From NCBI GenBank assembly GCA_027943335.1, contig BSBK01006737.1, positions 557,547-621,546 of the forward strand: 64,000 bases of DNA. Reading direction: 5' to 3'. Both the position numbers and the translations under genes were made by a program. Shown here one piece after another: positions 59,434 to 64,000 of the stretch (positions within the stretch are counted from its first letter, which is position 1; each line of letters opens with the position of its first letter). The DNA comes from Chamaecyparis obtusa (Eukaryota; Streptophyta; Pinopsida; Cupressales; Cupressaceae). The notes under the pieces are model-generated. The model saw only the letters and a list, made by a program, of their open reading frames with translations, searched no databases and was not told where the DNA came from.

Positions 59434-60354
59434 ATGAAAATGACTAAGTACAAAATCAGATTTACAGAGTACTACAGTATCATTTTGGTCAGTGAAGATA
59501 GTATATGTTATAGGATGGATTGTGAGCTTAGAGGAAGACATTTTTGGATATGTATGATCTTCAATTAAGGTCACATGTATTTTGGTATTGATATCAAAAA
59601 GTTACAGTGATATGAAGGCATGCGAAGATAGAGGAACAATGAAACATGGCATATGACAGTCAAGATAATTAAGGGAATCCTAGATGGAATGTTAATGTGC
59701 TAAGTTAGATAAAGATTGTATATTGCTAACAATTTGGTAATACAAGATCGCCGACTCAGTATTTATTATTTTCATGCATAATTATTATGTTTGAGAGCCG
59801 GCGATGACAAAACAAATATAAATAAAGAATTTTTTGTGAAAGCGATATATGGATAAGATATGTATGGTATATGGATGTGAATTTGGGATATCAGTAATGG
59901 TTGATAGAAGACTCAAGATCAGAGATTAAAAGAGACTATTGAGAAATTTAACCAGAACTATCAAAGCATAGCATATGCTTGTATTGTTCACTCTTGAGAA
60001 CACTTTTGTAATTGAACTATTGATTGTAAGAGCTGTAATCTCACTATACCTTTAACAGGGTTGATATTCCTCTAAAAAGGAAATGTACTATGTAATACTC
60101 AGCTCCTAACATGGCTAGATCTCATAACAGGGATATTATATTTTAGTGCATAGTTGTGGGTACCATCCCCACTAGGGTTTTCCCTTGGCTAGGGTTTCCT
60201 CAAAAACAAATAATGGTGTTATGAGTTATGTGTTATGTGTTTATGTTTTTTTCATTTCAGCATTCATATTGTTTATTAAAAATTGGTTTAAGTTTAATTT
60301 AAAGTGTCGTAATAATGATTCACCCCCCCCTCTTAGTATTACTCAATCCTAACA
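59434..60354 (+). mobile_element. S3: solo Copia-type LTR
   Basis: About 920 bp flanked by CATTC (59429-59433 and 60355-60359). The end CCTAACA, a GTGGGTACCATCCCCA box (about 60,146), CTAGGGTTTCC and the TTCACCCCCCCCTCTTAG box identify a + strand LTR. The start is off by one (ATGAAAATG, not TG at the first base). No internal region. Confidence 0.75.
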
Positions 60355-60359
60355 CATTC

Positions 60360-62027
60360 TACTAGCCAAGTATGTAGTCAAGTGACCAAAGTAACATTTT
60401 CTAGCTAAGGGAAATTCGTAACATGATGGAATGTATCAAATAAAAAGATGAGTTAAGGATATAAATGGAGAAGCAATTTTGACAAAGTTTAAACTTAGTC
60501 CAAGAATCTAAGTTCAAAAAGTTGCAAGGTGATTGATAAGTTTGAAGCATTTCCTAGAGAAGGTTTGTTTTGAAAGCATGTAGTGAGAAAACAATAGTCT
60601 TAAGACAATCCAACAAGGGACAAAGAAACCTTGTGGATACAAGCACATGTGAAGTCTTAGTAAGGTGTCAAACATACCAAGTGTATCATGCGTATGTTCA
60701 ACAAATGTTTCCACAAGTCTTAGCGCAAGAAGACACATAAAGAAAGCTACCTAATGTCAAGTGGGTAGTGTTGCAACCTTTCCCACAACTTGGTACCCCT
60801 TTGTCTCACACAAAGTGATGTTCACTTTGTCATGAATTTTTATCCAAGGGAGTACATATGGTGAGTGTCTTGGGGTGATCCGGGTTAAGTCCACTTGGAT
60901 CAATCCTTGCACAAAGGAAACCACACAACCAAAAAGGATAGTTTATAAGTCCTAAAGTGTTTAGTAAGGGCCTCCATCCATGACCACCCCTCATAGTTCT
61001 GCAAGTGGAATTAAGACCTTTCAACCCTAAAAGAAAGCAACCAAGTCTTCTATCTCTTTGGATTGAAAGAAGATTTTGATTATAGTGGGGTGGAGTAGCT
61101 GGCTTTTCTTGTTCCCCACTTGGGTCATTCTTGAAAGATTGCTCTTTTGGCAGGCCCTCTAAAGGTAAATGCAAGAAAGTAAAGATGGATAGCTAGTGGA
61201 GGTCTAGATTTATGATTTTCCCATAGAGTAAAAAGCATAGTCTCCTACTCCATAGTATCTCCCAAACACATCAAGCACAAATTTCAAGTGATCAACCAAG
61301 TAGGTCTAGATTTCTGATTTCAAAGAGGAAAAGAGCATACTCTCCTACTAATCAACCAATCACAACACAATAAGCCTTCTAGTTAAGCTAGGTGCCTACA
61401 AATTGAATGTAAGAAAACACATAGTTTATTTGTATCTCCAAGGAAACCTACAAGACAAAGCATTACTAGTTTTAAAGTTAAAGTCTTTGAAAAGAGGATC
61501 CTACATCACAAAAAGTTAGTAGGAATAAAGATATTGAGCTCTTTTGATAAGAAAGACCCTATAAAACCACAAGTTAGATCATAAAAAGCATGCAAAATGA
61601 AGCAATAGCCCTGCAAGATCACTGATTAGTCACTGTTAGAAAACTAGAAACCTAGAAAATGAAAGAAAAATCAAGCAATCTTGGCCTAAAATCAAACTGT
61701 GATAAAAATAAAATCTATACGAGAGTTAATTAGTCTATTAGAAAATCGTACGACAGACCTTACAGAATCATGACAATATTTGAGATTGGTATGATATACC
61801 TTATAAAGGCAGTGCACCACTTCCTAGTAAGAGCATGTGATACTTCTCTGTATGTTAGAATGACACTTCAAAGGATGCAAAGTCTCACATAGTAGTATAC
61901 TGAAATGTTGCCTGGGTATTATGAGAAATGTCATACAACCTTTGAGCCTGCAAAAGTAAAATTTTGGAACCCGTGTCAACAAGAAACCGAAAGCACAAGA
62001 AATAGAGCCAAAAATGAATTCTCAAAC
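60360..62027 (-). other. G2 5' leader, main part
   Basis: 1.7 kb without a supported gene. Shares with the G3 leader the GGGTGATCCGGGT and TCTGCAAGTGGAATT phrases (60,870-61,010) and the CAGGCCCTCTAAAGGT phrase (61,151; 49,700 in G3). Confidence 0.65.
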
Positions 62028-62044
62028 CCATGGTGGGTGCCAAA
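62028..62044 (-). other. G2 primer binding site
   Basis: Minus strand TGGCACCCACCATGGG, differing from the G3 PBS at two CpG positions, located a few bases after the LTR end (spacing as in G3). Confidence 0.8.
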
Positions 62045-62046
62045 GA

Positions 62047-62993
62047 TATGTGATCAAAAGTGTGACACACTTCTATGAACCATTAGACTTGAGAAAAATC
62101 TATGGAAGAGGAGATCCCAAGAAGCAGCTCATAGCTTCCTAGTTGAAGCGAGTTTAATCCTTCTCATGATGCTCGCCAGATTGGCATGAAGGATTAGTGA
62201 CTTGACTACTCCAAAATGGAAGATTCAAATCTAAGAAATGAAGCTAAGATTAAAGAATATAAGCTAAGATGAGAGATTAAGATAAGAATGTATGCAAGCA
62301 ATTAGTAATCTAGAATAAGAATGCAAGAGAAATGCAAGAAAGAAACTAGATTAACAATGCAATATTAAGCTAGAAATGAAGTTAAGCTATGAAATAAGAG
62401 CAACTAAGAGATAAGAATTCAAATTAGAAATATTGCAAGAAATATAGAATGCAAGATAACAAGAGTACAAGATTAAGGATTAGAACTTAAAAAATGATCA
62501 AGATGGAACCCTTGAGCCAAGGAAGAGCTCCTTTTAAAGGAATTTCCTCAAGAACAAAGGGCTAAGATTAAGAGACAAAATAATGTGTGGATGAGATGAA
62601 GAGGAAAAAGGAGATGCAAGGAGATGCAAGGTTAGGTAGAAATGAGTGGTGAGGATTAAGAGGCAAAAGAGAAATGTTAGGTAGAATAAGTAAAAATAGC
62701 ATTTGAAAGAACAAATCCCTTTTAATTGCTAGTTAATCAAGATTAAGTATGCACACATGTGAATGTGTTCTTCTAATAAAAGTATAGAAACTTTATATTA
62801 AAAGTAAGGTTTTAGCAATTAAATAAATATGCAAGCTCTAGAAATTAGACCATAGTATAAGCTTGATATAAGATTTTGATTTAATTATGCAATGGGGATT
62901 TTTGAGGTTACTCCGTATAATGATGCTTAGAAAAGTGATGATTTGATCAAAAGGAGGGATCAGGTTATACTAGACCAATTTTAGGTAATTACA
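62047..62993 (-). repeat. G2 5' LTR
   Basis: 947 bp, + strand TATGTGATCAAAAG...AGGTAATTACA. Carries the TTTAAAAGG region (about 62,533) missing from the 3' LTR. Confidence 0.87.
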
Positions 62994-63684
62994 CTTTCTA
63001 TGCTGATGGCCTTTCTTATAAAGAAGTGAATGGTTTGAAAATTACAAAATCCCATTTAGCCCTATTTTTTTAAAACCCAAAGACTAACAAACAAATTACT
63101 GTAAAATAATTTTTATTAGGTGGTGGAAACACCCATAAAATAGTGCACATTTTTGGAAGTGGTGGTGGATGACATTTGACCATCCACCACATGCTAATCA
63201 TGATATGTCGTTATATTTTTAAAAAATTATGGATTGAATTTGAATTGGGTAAAAAACCCAATTACTTTGACATTAGAGCATTTGAAGGGATTGGTGGTAG
63301 TATGTGACAAGATAGGCCAGAGGCAAGTGTTACTAATGTGGCTCTACACGTGCATGATGCTCCCCTTGTTTCTCCTCCTCCACTTATTCTAGAACCTATT
63401 TAGCATCAATTGTGCTTTCTATACTTGGTTCATTGAGTTCCCTTTCAGGAAATTTGAGTGAGTAGTCAATGTAGATGAAGGGTGCCCCCACCACACTGCA
63501 TTATTGCATGATTATCAAGGAGATATGTGTGGGTGGGAGTGCTCCCACCTCTTCTAACACAACTCATGGTGGAGATGACATCACATCATCTATTGATTTT
63601 CTCCACATAGAGGATGATCATCTTGTAGAGGTAAATTAATATAAATAATTAATAACAAAATATAAATTGTGCATTATTGATAAT

Positions 63685-63685
<1 letters not shown>
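62994..63685 (+). other. Right flank of G2, exon-like but unassigned
   Basis: This is the continuation of the DNA left of 28,515. One + frame near 63,484-63,640 reads GAPTTLHYCMIIKEICVGGS and on to DDITSSIDFLHIEDDHLVE, followed by GAGGTAAAT, which resembles a splice donor. Family unknown; possibly a gene or DNA-transposon fragment. Confidence 0.3.

Positions 63686-64000
<315 letters not shown>

Larger units (their letters stand above)
28516..62993 (-). mobile_element. G2: Gypsy (Tat-like) LTR element without pol, host of a three-level nest
   Basis: Two related LTRs (28516-29321 and 62047-62993) bound the unit. TSD ATTTC (28511-28515) and CTTTC (62994-62998) match 4 of 5. On the minus strand the right LTR is followed by a PBS and the left LTR preceded by a PPT. 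After removing N1 (with G3) and S3, G2 itself is about 10.4 kb. It encodes gag, protease and G-patch (35907-32361) and an unknown ORF, but no RT, RNase H or integrase. LTRs differ by about 7% over the first 390 bp by eye, plus a roughly 140-bp deletion in the left copy. Confidence 0.85.

Overview
This window looks like intergenic DNA from a large, repeat-rich plant nuclear genome. I found no intact cellular gene, no RNA gene and no CRISPR array. Nearly everything can be assigned to LTR retrotransposons that inserted into one another. The plant assignment rests on initiator-Met-type primer sites (TGGTATCAGAGC), Tat-type Ty3/Gypsy pol with a second archaeal-type RNase H, plant-mobile-domain ORFs and AAACCCTA telomere-like DNA. 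A gymnosperm (conifer or similar) is my best guess; that is inference only.

Left block (1-25.9 kb). The host is an old Ty3/Gypsy Tat-lineage element on the + strand (called H1). Its pol remnant runs in pieces from about 1.56 to 10.7 kb: G-patch, RT, RNase H, second RNase H, integrase. An antisense PMD/coiled-coil ORF follows at 14.05-16.25 kb, then a polypurine tract and a 3' LTR from 23,369. H1 has been hit at least five times. RT-A (- strand, partial, 1-1557) is a Copia-type 5' LTR, PBS and gag start. RT-B (- strand, 2088-5769, TSD CCATG) is a truncated Copia. S1 (7483-8727) is a solo LTR. RT-C (- strand, 10785-13583, TSD GTAAC) is a short non-autonomous element. S2 (16936-23175) is a putative 6.2-kb solo LTR. 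Joining the H1 sequence across the RT-B and S1 insertions restores the H1 reading frame.

Middle (25.9-28.5 kb). This is flanking DNA with a degenerate telomere-like 31-bp repeat and a proline-rich exon-like remnant.

Right block (28.5-63 kb). This is a three-level nest. G2 is a Gypsy element on the - strand (28516-62993) carrying gag-protease-G-patch but no pol. Inside G2 sits N1 (+ strand, 36198-59365, perfect TSD TGTCA), a Copia-type element that encodes no pol. N1 has a five-zinc-knuckle gag and a separate ~1210-codon ORF2 with its own TATA box. Inside the 5' LTR of N1 sits G3 (- strand, 36849-51692), a young Gypsy element. G3 has an almost uninterrupted gag-protease-RT frame, a deletion removing RT catalytic core to integrase core, and an antisense PMD/coiled-coil ORF (39371-41260). 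A further solo LTR (S3, 59434-60354) lies in the 5' leader of G2. The window ends in an unassigned flank and a long CA/TG/TA microsatellite.

None of the elements with a visible coding region looks autonomous. Most lesions in G3 and N1 are single C-to-T/G-to-A-type stops, as expected from deamination of methylated cytosine in silenced DNA. The points most worth following are the gene-like ORF2 of N1, the antisense PMD ORFs found in two independent Gypsy elements, and the G-patch domain downstream of the protease in all three Gypsy elements.
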